Source of the DNA: Agelas oroides
Taxonomy: Eukaryota; Porifera; Demospongiae; Agelasida; Agelasidae
Direction: 5' to 3'
Length of the DNA stretch: 64,000 bases
Assembly (NCBI GenBank): GCA_949130485.1
Contig: OX422193.1
Coordinates: 3,102,371 to 3,166,370, forward strand
Part shown: piece after piece, positions 48,961 to 61,200 of the stretch
How the letters are laid out: each line of letters starts with the position of its first letter
Position numbering within the stretch: the first letter of the stretch is position 1
Notes under the pieces: model-generated
The model's database searches: none
Seen by the model: the letters and a program-made list of their open reading frames with translations, nothing else
Told to the model about the DNA's origin: nothing
Translations under genes and position numbers: made by a program

Positions 48961-49570
48961 TGATATACCTTTGTGCTTTTTGGGAGACTGGTTTTGGCTG
49001 AGCTTCTTGTATCGGGTAATTCTGTATGGATGAAAGGTAAAGACCCATAAGCAGTTTTCATTTTTTTTGGCTATTAAAATTTCCTATAAGCACTACATCA
49101 CATTGTTCTCCTTCACTTGTTCAATCCAAGTGTACAAATGTAAATCTATACACCACAAGGAAAAAAGAAAAGCCATAATTGAAGCACGAAATGTACCAGT
49201 CGTTAAAGAGTATAGAATGTGCATTGGTTACATACCCCTGTCAACTTCAGAAAGTGTTTTCAATGGATTTCTTCCTTAAGTTGGAGATACTTGAGGGTTT
49301 CTGCTGCTTTCTGGATACCCTTGAAAAGAGTGTGCCAAACCGATGGGCAAAAAACGCATGTGTCATGTGGTGCATTAATAGGAGGAAGTATGTCTTCCAT
49401 TGGAAACACATTCTGGAGGTATGTGCATGTATGAGTGTTCTGACCACTAACATAGTGCAGCTACGTAATACTGAGCCAATGCACATTAAGCTGCTTTTAG
49501 AACTTTAGTGTACATTGTGCGTAGTACATCTGTTTTGCATAATGCCTGTATATGCACTAGACATGATGGG

Positions 49571-50047
49571 ACGGCAAGCACCTACTGAAGACGTTAAGGT
49601 TGTACTGGAACAAACTTTTGGAGATGAAGGTATGTTCTTCAGTCTTGCCTTTTAGATCAACTGATGTAAATTTCCATCTCTCCATTATATGACATTTGTC
49701 TTTTCATTGCCACTGCAGACTGCCCAACTTTCGTGGAGTGCATCAGGTTCCAAGGGAGGGAGGAAATGATCAACATTGCTGAGAAAATTAGCACCAAATA
49801 CCATGACTTTGGCCTCCTCCTCCTGGATGACCACAATGGAACTAGAGTGCGAAACATGGAGCTTAAGAACAACCAAGATGCCGAGCGAATCAACAAGGAG
49901 ATCCTCCAAGAGTGGGTTACTGGGAGAGGGAAGAAGCCAGTGAGCTGGGAAACACTAACTACAGTGTTATGTGATATTGAACTTTGTACTCTTGCTAGTG
50001 AGATTGAAGCTGTTAAATCAAAGTCAGCCTCTTCACAAAAACTATGA
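49571..50047 (+). pseudogene. Death-domain exons, copy D3 (domain intact)
   Basis: The exon 49719-50047, after CACTGCAG, encodes an uninterrupted death domain of about 109 residues with the same motifs as D1 and Arg where D1 has a stop. The preceding exon (to 49629, GTATGT donor) has lost about 23 bp that contained its splice acceptor in D1 (GATTAG), so normal splicing into it is doubtful. An AATAAA follows the stop near 50062. If transcribed from an alternative exon, the domain could still be made. Otherwise it is a pseudogene. Confidence 0.7.
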
Positions 50048-52371
50048 TTCACTGCTTATAATAAAATCTACATCCCAATTGACAATGAGGTTTCAGTCCT
50101 CTTTGCTTGTCTAGCGTGTCAACAGGTATATGATATGGAAACTTTATTTTACACCACCAAAACGTTTGCTGTTTTGGAAGTACATAATACTTGTACTCGT
50201 GCTGTTGGTATGTTTTGTATTATTAATTTATATGATAGCAATTGACTTGAATGCAGTTACAACTCTTTAGGCATGGTTGTTTCAATAGTTGCATGAAGCT
50301 GTGGCCAGGCTAAATTTTCAGTGAAGAAGGTAGGCAAGGCTACAAATCCATCAAGTCACTCTATAAAGGAACACACTGACATGCATTGGACATTAGATAG
50401 TGGTGAGGTCAGATTGTTATCGTCTAGAACAATCAGAAAGCAAGCTCTCATCAGGGTCTTACCAGTTTCCCTTTGCTCTGAAGTTGCAGCATAGTGGTTT
50501 GCTGCTCCTTCTGTCATTTGAGGGTACAGTTGGACACATTCATGCTTTGATCGTCAAAGCCGTGATGAGGGTCCAAGTTCAGAAATAAGCTTTTTCAAGG
50601 CATTTTCAAAGATAATATTTATTCGGACCTTCTGCACAGAGCATCTTCTCCTAACACCTGGAATGGGGTTTACAGGTGCAACAGCTACCCGCTGCACTGA
50701 TATTCATTCTTTTGTTGAATACACTGGGGCCCAAGTATGGTGCTTAAATGTCCACGAGATGTCACATCTAATACCATAATATATGGGCCGCGCCACCTTG
50801 GAAAACTCTAACGTTGTAGTTGAAATAATAACAGGATACCACTCTTAGACTAGTAACTCCCGAGGGAATGTAAAGTCATTTATAATTCACAGGAATATTT
50901 TGAGGTAAAAGACGTAATTCTTTCCCTAAGTAAGGCTATGTGTTGTGCATACTTTTGGGCATTTTACGTACAATGAAAGCCTATACCATGTGTAACCCAA
51001 AGTACAATAGATGTAATTCTGTCCCATGAGTCACTCATGGGAAAGGTAATGTAATTCTTTCCCATGAGTGACACATGGGATATTTCCTCTAATTATGTTT
51101 CTTTCTAAGGGACCCTATCTATGAGGACCACTATACACAGTTCCCACTATCTACCCCCTATTTGAATGTCCGTGTGTCTATCTGCCTACATACTTCTAAA
51201 CTATGTACCCATTAATTAATGTTGAAATAGTATATAGATAAGTAAAATGGACTATGTAGTGGCTGGACAGATGCCTATAATGCCACCTACAGCCCAAATA
51301 GTGCATGAGCCATTGTTCATGTCCAGTTGTATCTGCAGTCGATCAAAAACAGGTTTAAGGTGAGTGGTACTCCACTCTTACAGCTAAACAAAGCTCAAAA
51401 GGCAGTATTAGCTACCATGCACATTAGGCACTGCAGTTACCTCTCTTCTTTAGTACCACAATTTCCTGTAGTGGAATGCTTGAAAAGGTCCACCAAACAG
51501 ATACACAGTTCACAGTGGCTAATGTGAGAAGATATTTCAGTTGTGTTGACTTGCAGAGTAGATTTATTAGCAGCTGAGGCAGACACTTCACCAACCTTGA
51601 GGAGAAAATATTTGTGATTGGAAAACACTCTCCTGTGGCAGAACAGACTAGGGTGGCAGAACAGACTATAGGGTGGCATTCTGGCTTGTATCATGCACCT
51701 GTAGAGTGAACGAAGGGTATTCTACAACAGGTGTAAGTTGCGTAGTATTCAAGTGTACCATAGATGAGCTGAAGTTTTGCTGGCATTGAAGGTATAGGAT
51801 AGGAAGTGTGTACATGCATGGATGAATGGTCAGTATAGCCTTGTAGGTACCTGAATCAAGAATACCTGAGTTCTCAAGTGTCAGTGATTGGAAAGTGTTC
51901 AGGTTTGGTGTCTTCAGTGGTCCTAGTCTAGAACCAGAAGAAAACTGCCACCATTGAACTACCATGAGTAGTGACAATGGTGCAATCAATTCCAAGATGA
52001 GTTTTCCAGTGTGTTTTATATTTTACATAGCTGTCAAAGGAGCTACTGCATGCTTGCATGATTTTCTTCAAAATTGACAATAACTGTACAAAAGTGTAAA
52101 TTGTGACTAGCTTTTACCCCCTCCACATACATGCAGCTATTGCCACCACTTCGACATTTCAATTCACCTGCTATTGACCTTCTGCAGTAGTCCATGCTAT
52201 TTAGACAAATCTACGATGTTGCTTTTTCTGTTATGCTAAATCTGTTGCAGAACAAGGCGCATATTTCCGCATAACGTTATACCCTTATGGCGCATGCACT
52301 CTGCATGGGCGTAGATACGTACTGTTCCTTAAAATGAATCCTGGTGGGTTAGCTTCCACGCAATGGTCTAT

Positions 52372-52560
52372 GAACTGATAAAAATAAGGAGTTCCTGGAA
52401 CTCCTCTTATCGACAATTAACTCCTTCATCATAGTGACTAACACCATGGGAGTTCAATTTACTCCTTGATAAGAGTTACTCCTACTAGCCAACTTAATAC
52501 ATGGTATGTGTTACCTATTTTAGTAATATACTTCCTAAAGACTGAAAACAAACATCAGAT
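52372..52560. other. GGAGTT/AACTCC-rich patch replacing unit 1 sequence
   Basis: After the D3 edge the sequence switches to DNA with repeated AAGGAGTT, AACTCC and TTACTCC words in both orientations. A similar patch lies at 53785-53940 beyond MT5. The two may be ends of one element, but clear inverted termini were not found. Confidence 0.45.
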
Positions 52561-52562
52561 TA

Positions 52563-52624
52563 TGTTCTCTCTTGGCTGCAATAAGGGTGGCTATAGCCAC
52601 CCTTATTGCAGCCAAGAGAGAACA
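52563..52624. repeat. Perfect 62-bp palindrome without a spacer
   Basis: Left arm 52563-52593 is exactly complementary to 52594-52624, with no loop. The right arm continues into the retroelement-like tail shared with 12717 onward, so the left arm is a short inverted duplication of that sequence. Confidence 0.97.
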
Positions 52625-52835
52625 ACCATACAGTAACGTAATGGGCTGGCTAAGATGCCACCTTTCCTTTTCCCTGCTACGTTCTGTTGTAATGTGCGTT
52701 AGAGGGTCACACTCCCGACATGGTTTTGCACCACACGAGTACACACCAATTGACCTGGTGGTACAGGAAGGACGCATCCCCGCTCTACCATAACTGTTCA
52801 TCTAGATCTTTGAAAATACCCTCAGAAACCATGAT
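52594..52835 (+). pseudogene. Fragment of the RT-type retroelement tail
   Basis: Encodes ATLIAAKREQPYSNVMGWL and LLRSVVMCVRGSHSRHG, matching 12709-12850. Its 5' part was lost at the palindrome. It shows that MT5 and MT1 shared the same upstream insertion before the units diverged. Confidence 0.75.
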
Positions 52836-52915
52836 TTCTTTCATCCTTTATCCTTTATCTTCTCAGAGTTCTATATATATATGCATATGCTGCTTATTTT
52901 GTTGTTGTTTTTTTT

Positions 52916-52935
52916 GGGGGGGGGGGGGGGGGGGG
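52916..52935. repeat. Run of 20 G
   Basis: A T8G20 tract occupies the place where unit 1 (13030-13050) has TTTTTTTGG followed by ten A. It may be an unstable homopolymer or an assembly-sensitive site. Confidence 0.9.
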
Positions 52936-53148
52936 AAATAATAATATATTGGACAGCGCGCTTTGTTGTTTACGAAATTTTCGCTACGAACCGGAAATCG
53001 CTAAAGACTTGCAAAACGCTGTCATTTAAAAAGCCGAAGACGACGACTCTATTGGTGGTTGTTTGAAGTTCCGGAAACGTTCCTGAGCAACGCTACAGAT
53101 CAGGCAAACATGCGTGTCGATAATTGGCGGCTTACGCTACTAGTAGCA

Positions 53149-53382
53149 ATGTCGCACAACACAACCAAATTAAGTAGTGCCAAGTTGGAGGGCTTGAGTG
53201 ATGGTGACTCCTCCTTAGAGTTAGCAAAGTTTTACTCTGAAGTATCTGATTTACAGAAAGAACATGGGAAGGAATTGATTGAAAAGCTTTCACTTGCTAA
53301 GAACATGAAGATTCTGGACTTGGGTTGTGGTACTGGCTATCTTTCTGCTTCCATTCACTGTACAATGACCTTACTCACTTAG
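53149..53382 (+). pseudogene. Methyltransferase MT5 (type I copy), truncated after motif I
   Basis: The start and first 67 codons, including LDLGCGTGYLSA, match MT1. At about 53350 the sequence changes abruptly and the frame ends after nine unrelated residues. The SAM-binding fold cannot form. What follows has no match to the other MT flanks. Confidence 0.92.
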
Positions 53383-54210
53383 AAGCCATGGCACAGCTAC
53401 CTGGCTTGTATCATCATTTGATTAGCCTGCTTTGGTTGTACTCTATGGTGACAGCATGGCTTTGAAGTGTGGGTATTTGTACAGCTGGGAATGAAAGAAA
53501 CCACATGTGAAGTAATTGTACCCTCACAACAGTACATCACGATACAGTGTAGCTAAATTCTTTCTTTTCCTTTGCTCCAGTTAGTTATACCACTTTCTCC
53601 ATTTGTCTAGCACCATAACTTGGAGCAACCAATGAAATTGCAGAGCAGTGCTTATTGTCAGGTTCAAAATGATGCTATGGGATTCATAATGTAATCCTAC
53701 ACTTACAAGACTTCTGCACTTCTGCAAGCCCCAACGGTTTGAACCTTAACGAGTGCTGGTTGTGGACACCACACTGTTAAAAGAAAGGAGTAAGAGTTAC
53801 TCTTTTGAAGGAGTTCCAACAGCCGGGCAAATTTAACCCCCCAAGGAGTAAAATTTTTACTCCTGTATGGAGTTATGGTAAGCACTTAAAGGAGTAAACT
53901 AGTTACTCTTATGTGGAGTTAGTGTAACTAGTAAAGTAGTTTCATTTAATGTAATTCGTAGGGTTTAGCCTTTAAATGCTCAAAATAAAAGAACTGTGAG
54001 CACAAAGTGTAATGCCAAATAAAACTGGACACAAGAAGGTGATATACAAAAGTTAGCCAGACAAAGAAGAACACAGAGAAGAAACAGATGGTGGAACCTT
54101 TTGATTGTCCTTTAGTCCCAAGACAAAATGCTGAAAAAGGATAAGCAATGCATAGCTAAACCGATTTACGATATGCAGTGTCAAATACAAAATAATGCAG
54201 ATGAGATCCG
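53383..54210. other. No gene recognised; GGAGTAA-rich palindromic patch
   Basis: Unique sequence after the MT5 break. At 53785-53940 several GGAGTAA/TTACTCC words include the palindrome GGAGTAAAATTTTTACTCC. Confidence 0.5.
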
Positions 54211-56266
54211 CTAAAGCATCACCCAGAGTGGGTGCTGAAAGAAGGCAGTCAGATTCCTAGGTATACATGGTACTGCATTGTCTCGTCTGTTTCTGTACCA
54301 ACTATGTAGAGCTCTTGCTGTCCATGTGCTTTCCACCGACATGTCAACATCTGTGCAGCCCTGCTATAAAAAACAAACAAATGATCTATAAATAAGACAT
54401 GACTTTGTCCTCATTTGCTGGGAATATACCAAGCTTACAGTACAAACACTTTAAACTAACCAAGCAACAATCTAAAAACGAGCAAATCAATACAATTAAC
54501 TCTTTCCTATAGTGAGAAGCAGGAGCGCATAAGAACAGACGGGTAGAGTAAGAGCATGCAACTCCAATAGAAGCCCATATAGTCCAGTCAAAATTATTGA
54601 ACCATACTAAAAATAGAACACCCGGTCATGTGCTTAGCAACAATGCCTTATGTCCACACAGCATGTCTAGTACGTATTACTATTTTTAGTACTGGCAATA
54701 AATTTTGACCGGTTTCAAATTTTACAGAGTTGCACGGTCTTACTCCAGCCGCCCGTTCTTATGCGCTCTTGTGAGAAGTTATATATACCAGGCACATTCT
54801 TTAGCATTTTTAGTACACATGCGGAAAATATAAAATGTTGTTGCATAGTGTTTACCTTGTTGTAGTGTAGTATGGTGGTCTTAACCTTCAGTGACCGTGG
54901 ACACAGTAGGTGCTCCAGAATTGTGATGCACTTTAAACCATCATGACCTACATGCATGTATAAACAAGTAAACACATGTGATATAAAATTAATTTTGAAA
55001 GATTGCCCACTCTCAGGCTATTGTTTGTCCAATTATTTGCTGCAAAGGCATTGAGTTACTGCAAAACATGATATGGACGCTCTTTCGTGGTTAAATGCGG
55101 AAACACTTAAAAGAGCGCCCACTCCCCTCTTTGGAAGACGTGTAAAGTGCTCCGCCCTGGGCACTCTTTCACAAGACTACGGTAGGTGCACTCAGCATTT
55201 TTGACAGGCTTTGTCTCATGCATGTGCATGTCACTATGCCTCAATGTGGTCACTGGGAATTACATTTTGCCTACTTAATGAGGCTGTAGGTATTGAAACA
55301 TTTTATGCACTCACTTGGTATGGGCATTTTCAAGCACACAGGGTGCTCCTGTGGCAATGAGGGATGGACAGGCCTGCCGGAAAATATAGCAGAACATCGT
55401 CATGATTACGAGGATTTATCAACAAGTACTCAAACTCAATCACAAGCTCCAAACAAGCAATGCATGTACAACCATTAAACCACATCTCTCTAAATAGTGC
55501 ACGCTTACCAGCAGTTGAAACCACAGCATGATGAATGAAGCTTGTGGCATTAATAACCTTTACTTTAGCATGGACCCCTTTCTGAGCCCCTGGTTTTGGT
55601 GTACTGTCATATTGGAAGTCAAGCGCTAAGCTATCGGGGAGGTTGATACCGATCTCTTTATCCTGCCGGTTGATGAGAGCAACATGAACACATACTGTAC
55701 AGCAACTCTACGGAAGGATTAGACAGAAAATGGTATAGTCCAGAAGTTGTTTCTTTTTCAATAGCTTTTATATAAACGATCGCAAGACATTCAAATGAAG
55801 GTCAAGGACATCGCGCGATTGGGTTCTCTGTATGGCCCACCCAAAGAATTGCTGCAATTGTCATCTTGCTACTGTGCTAACAGACCAGCTCTGGCCTCTG
55901 TACTGAGTGCTTGACCTCCAATGTGACGTGGTCCCAGACCGTAGATCTTCTAGTGATAGTAGTGTAGACTACTCCCAGACTAGCCTCGTTCCCAGGTCCC
56001 ACAAGAGCCTGGGAACGAGGCTACTCCCACACTTAAGCTTACAACTCAACTTGTTTCTTATGATTCCTTTTTCTTCGTAGTATAAAATATTATACAAATA
56101 AATTCACTCACAGCTTCTTGCCACTGCTCAGTAGTGTGAAGTCTCGGCGATGTAACCGCTCGGCACTCTGTTACCGTCGAAGGATACCGGTTCGCTCCAC
56201 TGGGGTATTGAACACGCAATTCCTCTTTTCCACCAAGTCCAGGTACCTCTTCTTTCTTGGCTGCAT
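54211..56266 (-). CDS. Four-exon gene, unknown product (166 aa)
   Basis: Exons 56266-56175, 55705-55509, 54947-54886 and 54360-54211 join with GT-AG borders and matching phases (2, 1, 0) into one open frame of 166 codons plus stop. Each donor is good (GTAACA, GTAAGC, GTTAAG) and the last acceptor has a long T-rich tract. The second acceptor requires AGAG and not the first AG. The product starts basic (MQPRKKRYLDLV), has LPDSLALDFQYDSTPKPG in the middle and ends WYRNRRDNAVPC to QHPLWVML. No signal peptide, membrane span or known domain is seen. MITEs lie in introns 1 and 3. It could be a host gene or a lost transposon gene; the splice model is predicted only. Confidence 0.5.
54527..54772. mobile_element. 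Nested foldback MITE in intron 3 of the 166-aa gene
   Basis: Outer inverted arms (GAGCGCATAAGAACAG at 54531 and CTGTTCTTATGCGCTC-like at 54757) surround an inner element bounded by CCAGTCAAAATTATTG and its inverted partner near 54594-54712. Arms differ by several substitutions. No target duplication was identified. Confidence 0.72.
55981..56023. mobile_element. 43-bp minimal element with 9-bp flanking repeats
   Basis: Arms TAGCCTCGTTCCCAGG and its exact inverted complement are separated by 11 bp. The flanks CTCCCAGAC (55972-55980) and CTCCCACAC (56024-56032) match at 8 of 9. It uses the same type of terminus and duplication length as the TAGTCTCG MITEs. Confidence 0.78.
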
Positions 56267-56440
56267 TTTTTGCGAAGGAATCGTAGCAAAGAAAACGGGC
56301 TCAGCTCAGAAATTTGCTTTTTCAAACGTGCGAAAATTTGTAACGGCGCGCGCAATACTCTCTGCCACTCTGCGCACGCGTACACTAGCTGTGAGCCACG
56401 CCCCATAATCATTAGCCCCACCCCCTCCTGCAAGGCAATC
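56267..56440 (-). promoter_or_regulatory. CpG-rich region upstream of the 166-aa gene
   Basis: Contains CGCGCGC, ACGCGT and other CpG words at far higher density than neighbouring DNA, immediately 5' of the predicted start. No TATA box is obvious. Promoter activity is inferred from position and composition. Confidence 0.4.
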
Positions 56441-56479
56441 GCTGGCTAACAATTGTCATGCCTGAAATAAACTCTTCCA

Positions 56480-56909
56480 TTGGTGTGCACGTTCACAATC
56501 TGGTGTTTGCTTTTATTCTAGAGTGTTCTAGTCTAGTCTTAGTATGTTTGTGATTTTACCACGATCGTTTTCATCGATCCTGAAACAGGCAATACTTGAC
56601 CAAACCAGACAAAATGGGTATCAAACAGTTCCATTTGGTGTGTACATTCATAATCTGATGTTTGTTTTCATTTTGGTGTAAGTGTTCCAAAAAGAGTCTA
56701 GGTACGGTAGTGATTTTACCACTTGTACGCATCGGTTACTTGTAATATTAACAATTTCATCCCTAAAACAGGCAATACATACTGATGTTTGTTTTCATTT
56801 TGGTGTAAGTGTTCTGAAATTAGTCTAGGTACGGTTGTGTTTTTACCACTTACAGTATCGGTAACTTGTACGTAGCTAACGTTTCCAGGCCTGAAACAGC
56901 TAATACTTA
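56480..56909. repeat. 180-bp satellite, left part (degenerate edge)
   Basis: About three diverged monomers with CATTTGGTGTGTACATTC and TGTTTTCATTTTGGTGTAAG words. Divergence rises toward 56480, as expected at an array edge. The array is split by the element at 56910. Confidence 0.9.
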
Positions 56910-57087
56910 CCCAGCAAAAAAATCTTACTAAGATTATCTCAGATCGTGTAAGACATCACAAGATCTTACATAAGAAAGCAAGATCTTGAGTCATGTAAGA
57001 TTCACATCCAAGAAAGACTCTGTCTTTGATAAGATCTTGTCAAGAACCTGATAAGAACTTATGTTGGTCTTGTAAGACTATTACACT

Positions 57088-57480
57088 AAGATCTTGGTAA
57101 GATCATCTCAAGATCTTGGTCTGATCTTGGTCTGATCTTGGGTTATGAGGTAAGACACACACTGAAATCAGATTAAGATCTTGGTAAGATCATCTCAAGA
57201 TCATGGTCTGATCTTGGTCTGATCTTGGGTTATGAGGTAAGACACACTGAAATCAGATTAAGATCTTGGTAAGATCATCTCAAGACCTTGGTCTGATCTT
57301 GGGTTATGAGGTAAGACACACTGAAATCAGATTAAGATCTTGGTAAGATCATCTCAAGATCATGGTCTGATCTTGGTCTGATCTTGGGTTATGAGGTAAG
57401 ACACACTGAAATCAGATTAAGATCTTGGTAAGATCATCTCAAGACCTTGGTCTGATCTTGGGTTATGAGGTTATCTTAAA
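57088..57480. repeat. Subterminal tandem repeat of 74-87 bp, five copies
   Basis: Units start at about 57088, 57175, 57260, 57334 and 57419 with AAGATCTTGGTAAGATCATC. Differences of 11 bp come from one or two copies of TCTGATCTTGG. Probable protein-binding array by analogy with CACTA elements. Confidence 0.9.
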
Positions 57481-58279
57481 CTGATTTAAGACAAAAGATT
57501 ATTCATGATGGCATAAGAATACTGTACATGAAACTTGCTGCACTGATCTCTTTTAACATTCTCTTTCAAAGCAACAAAGGTTCTTTGTCTAGAACACTCT
57601 GATTGTAGCTAAGGTGTATTGATGATACATTGGTTGTTATGGCCCACAGATCATTATTCTCAGGCTATAGGCCTGAGTTGATTGGCCATGGGCTTCCAAA
57701 AATTTCGTGGTTTCCCACTCCACATAGAGTGAGAGCCACCTACCAATTGGTAGGTAGGTGGTTGCACTCGAGGTTGCACTCGAGTGCACAGTATACACTC
57801 TAGGCAGCTCTTTATAAAGCATCTAGCGAACTTTTTAAGTATGGGTTTCCAACAGGTTTCCAACAGGTTTCTAACACCCAGTCACTGCTATACAGTTGTA
57901 TACATATATGATGGAATTCATATAAACATGAATCAACTAAAGCCCTCATGAATAAGCAGTATAGCATGGATTGCAGGTCACTGTCAGTTGAAAAATACTT
58001 TGACCAATCAATGACTTGCAAAATCTGGTTGGTCAGATTTAAAATCACTAGCTGGGTAGTAGGACCTCATTTGTTTGTGGCCAAAAAATGATGAAACATG
58101 ACAATTAAAAGGTGAACTTGACATGAGAATCCCTTTGCAATGCACAGTACGTCAAGAAATGTACAGTTACTAGCTGTAATACTGTTTTGTCTCACTCCAA
58201 ATGGCCATGCAGCATGGTACGTATTCCGCACATCTCCCTGGGAATTAGAACATAATTTTATTAATGCACAATTACAAAA
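57481..58279. other. 3' non-coding part of the EnSpm-like element
   Basis: No coding signal. A short inverted repeat around ACCTACCAATTGGTAGGT lies near 57738. The transposase stop is at 58280. Confidence 0.6.
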
Positions 58280-61200
58280 TTAGTGATGTTCATATGCATT
58301 GGGTATTGTGATTATATAGTCATAGGAAGAATACTTAATAGGGATGTGTACACATTTAGTAAAAATGGAAGATACTGGAACAGCCACAGTCCTATTCGAC
58401 ACCGACAATTTCTTAACCTTGAATACAAAATTATTAATTGCTGCTGTCAGAGTCACATCCAATCCATCCAAAGTAGGATTAGGTAGGCAGGCCAGAGGAC
58501 CTTCAGTGGTTTGTTTGAAAATGTCTATGACCGCAATAGGTATGGTATCACAAAAACATAAAAGTGCAATGGATCCAAATTGTATTCCAGAGTTATGATT
58601 AAACGCACAGACAGAACTGCATTTCAGGGTCTTTTTCTGACTTTGACAGCTGAAGACAACCGGACCTTGTCTAACTCGACTAAAAACTGGAACTGAAACA
58701 TTGGGATTATAGTTCGCCTCAGTGAGGGCTGTCATTTCCTTCTCACTTAAACTCTTATGTTTCACACGACCAACTACTTGTGTTCTATCAGCAATCACTC
58801 GGTCACCTTTTGTTGCTGAGCTTGGGACGAGTGACTTGAGAAACGCAACTGTGGATGAGTTCTCAGATGCTTCTATTCTTTTTCCAACAAGTGGTAGCAT
58901 CTGCCGCATCCTAAAGTTGTGTATTAGCTGAGGTAGAACGTTCCTTGTCCCATGGATATGTTTTCGGAGGTGTCCGTTCATACTCTCGAACCCAAAACAG
59001 GAGTAACACCACAGAGGTCCCCATGCATACACGAACCGGCTCAAATGGAGAAGGCTGTGCATGTTCGCAGTGCACATCTCTAATGGGTACAGATTGGGAA
59101 TGAGATTGCAGAATGCATGTAGCAACTCATGAGCCTTTGCTACTTCAGTTACATCAATGCAGTCACTAAGCAGTAGGTGTAAGGCTGATACGAGCAGTGA
59201 TAGGTGATGAATATAATCTGGAGGTAGAAGATCCATTAGCACTGGTAGGGCGTAATACAACAGCAATGCCCGAAGCTCAGATGCCTTCCAGTACTTGAAC
59301 GTTGTGATGGATCTGGGTGTTCTTCTAAATTCATGAGGAGGCCTAATTCGGAGCAGCTTCTGATCGATAGTGGTGGTCTGGCGGCCAAGGTAATACCGGC
59401 GTGCATGATGCTTCTTGTCGAGCCAGAATTTCAGCAACGTCTTCATTACGCCTTCAAGAACAGCATGCATGTAATCCACTGGTACAGATGTCAAAATACT
59501 GATGTGTCTTGACAGGGCAGATTTGCCCTTGACTCCGTAGATTGGTTTCTTGGACATCTCAGCTTGTTCTGCCCATTGCCTCATGTTTCGTGATGTGCGT
59601 GGCTGGTGGTCTTCTTCAGGAAAGTATAGGTGGCGGTGAGATACGTGTAGTCCTTTGTCAAGGCAATATAAGCACCCATAGTTTCCGTTGAATTGAGTAC
59701 AGTTCGTAGCCATAGCTTTCGCTATCAAATCAAAGACACCCACCAACAAACAAGCCTTAACTCTCTTGGGTCCATCAGGTGTACGAACGTCCACACCACA
59801 GTGGTAGAGCTTATCAATTTTGTCAAGCACTGGCTGCACAATCTTGTCCATAACTGGCTTGACGGGACCCAACCAAACCCCAGCCAATAGAAGATAGTCA
59901 ATGTTCATCCGGATTTCTGGGGGAAAGTTTGCAATGGCAAGTTGGATGGGCCAGAGTGACTGACCACATGATTTGAAAAGCTGGACTCCATCAGAACACA
60001 AGATGAGACCCGCATGCTCAGGGAAGGAGAGGAAATTCCCTGGTTGCATGAGCTTTTTGTACTCTTTACCATCTTGAATATCCTGTATCTTGTTGTGGAT
60101 GATGTTCCGAGTGAACGGGTATTGAAGTTCGTTCCACTTCTCTGGAATGAGGAAAAAAGTTTATGTAACTCTGCATGTCTTGTGTTACTTTTTCTTGCTC
60201 CACTCTTTCAATGTGAAACGGAAACTTATGCAAATTAATAGCTAAGGACTTAGTACACATGCATAACGGCATACCTGAAAAGAGGTCTTTTATGTGCTCT
60301 TCAAAGGGTAGGATACTCAAATAGCACAGTTGGGCACCACTCTTCTTGCAGTCTCTCTTGCTGCAGTATTTCTGACAAGTGGGAACGTCTCCCATACAAT
60401 GAGAGCAGTACTGTAAACTGGTGCAGTTTTTCATGTTGCTGAGGTGCTTCTTGAGCAAGTATAGACTCTTTGGGCACAAATTTGGAGACGGGCAGTGAAT
60501 TCGAATCAGTTCCAGCAACTGGGTAGTAGCTTGATACGACAGCTTGTTTGATACTGCATACTGGTATATGGCATACCAACTTGCTTCCATGCTTAGAGGG
60601 GCGCCCGCATAAAGGGGAATGTTGAAAGTGTTACCAACACCTGTAACAAATAGAGGGAAGTAATTTTTCTCCATGGAACCATGGGTGCATGGAGGAAGGT
60701 TTGAGGAGCTCAATCAAGTAAGTGCTGTGCACCTAGGTAACAAATCCCTTTTTTAACTGGCAGATACATCTGTCAGTTAAAAGGGGTGTATTAAATATGT
60801 CCGCATGCCAGTTGAAAGGGGTGTGTTAGATACATATGAGTACAAATAACACTCACTGTATAATCAGGGTTGAGTGTTATACTCATAAGTAGCAATTGTC
60901 CATACTGGTATACCTGTGTAATTTTCTGTGTCACTAGGGATGCCATCCTCTGATCCACTGGGGAGAGGGTCGTGATCGCTGGGGTCCCCATCCTCTGATC
61001 CACTGGGGAGAGGGTCGTGATCGCTGGGGTCCCCATCCTCTGATCCACTGGGGAGAGGGTCGTGATCGCTGGGGTCCCCATCCTCTGATCCACTGGGGAG
61101 AGGGTCGTGATCGCTGGGGTCTCCATCCTCTGATCCACTGGGGAGAGGGTCGTGATCGCTGGGGTCTCCATCCTCTGATCCACTGGGGAGAGGGTCGTGA

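Larger units (their letters stand above)
47834..52300. repeat. Segmental duplication block D, copy D3
   Basis: Second full copy of block D. It lacks the 291-bp duplication and the MITE of D1 and ends in the CATGCACTCTGCATGGGCG junction. After 52372 it departs from the unit 1 arrangement. Confidence 0.93.

Noticed and set aside
56128-56433. 101-aa minus-strand and 96-aa plus-strand frames in the CpG-rich region
   Set aside because: They are chance frames in GC-rich DNA. The spliced model uses a different minus-strand frame starting at 56266.
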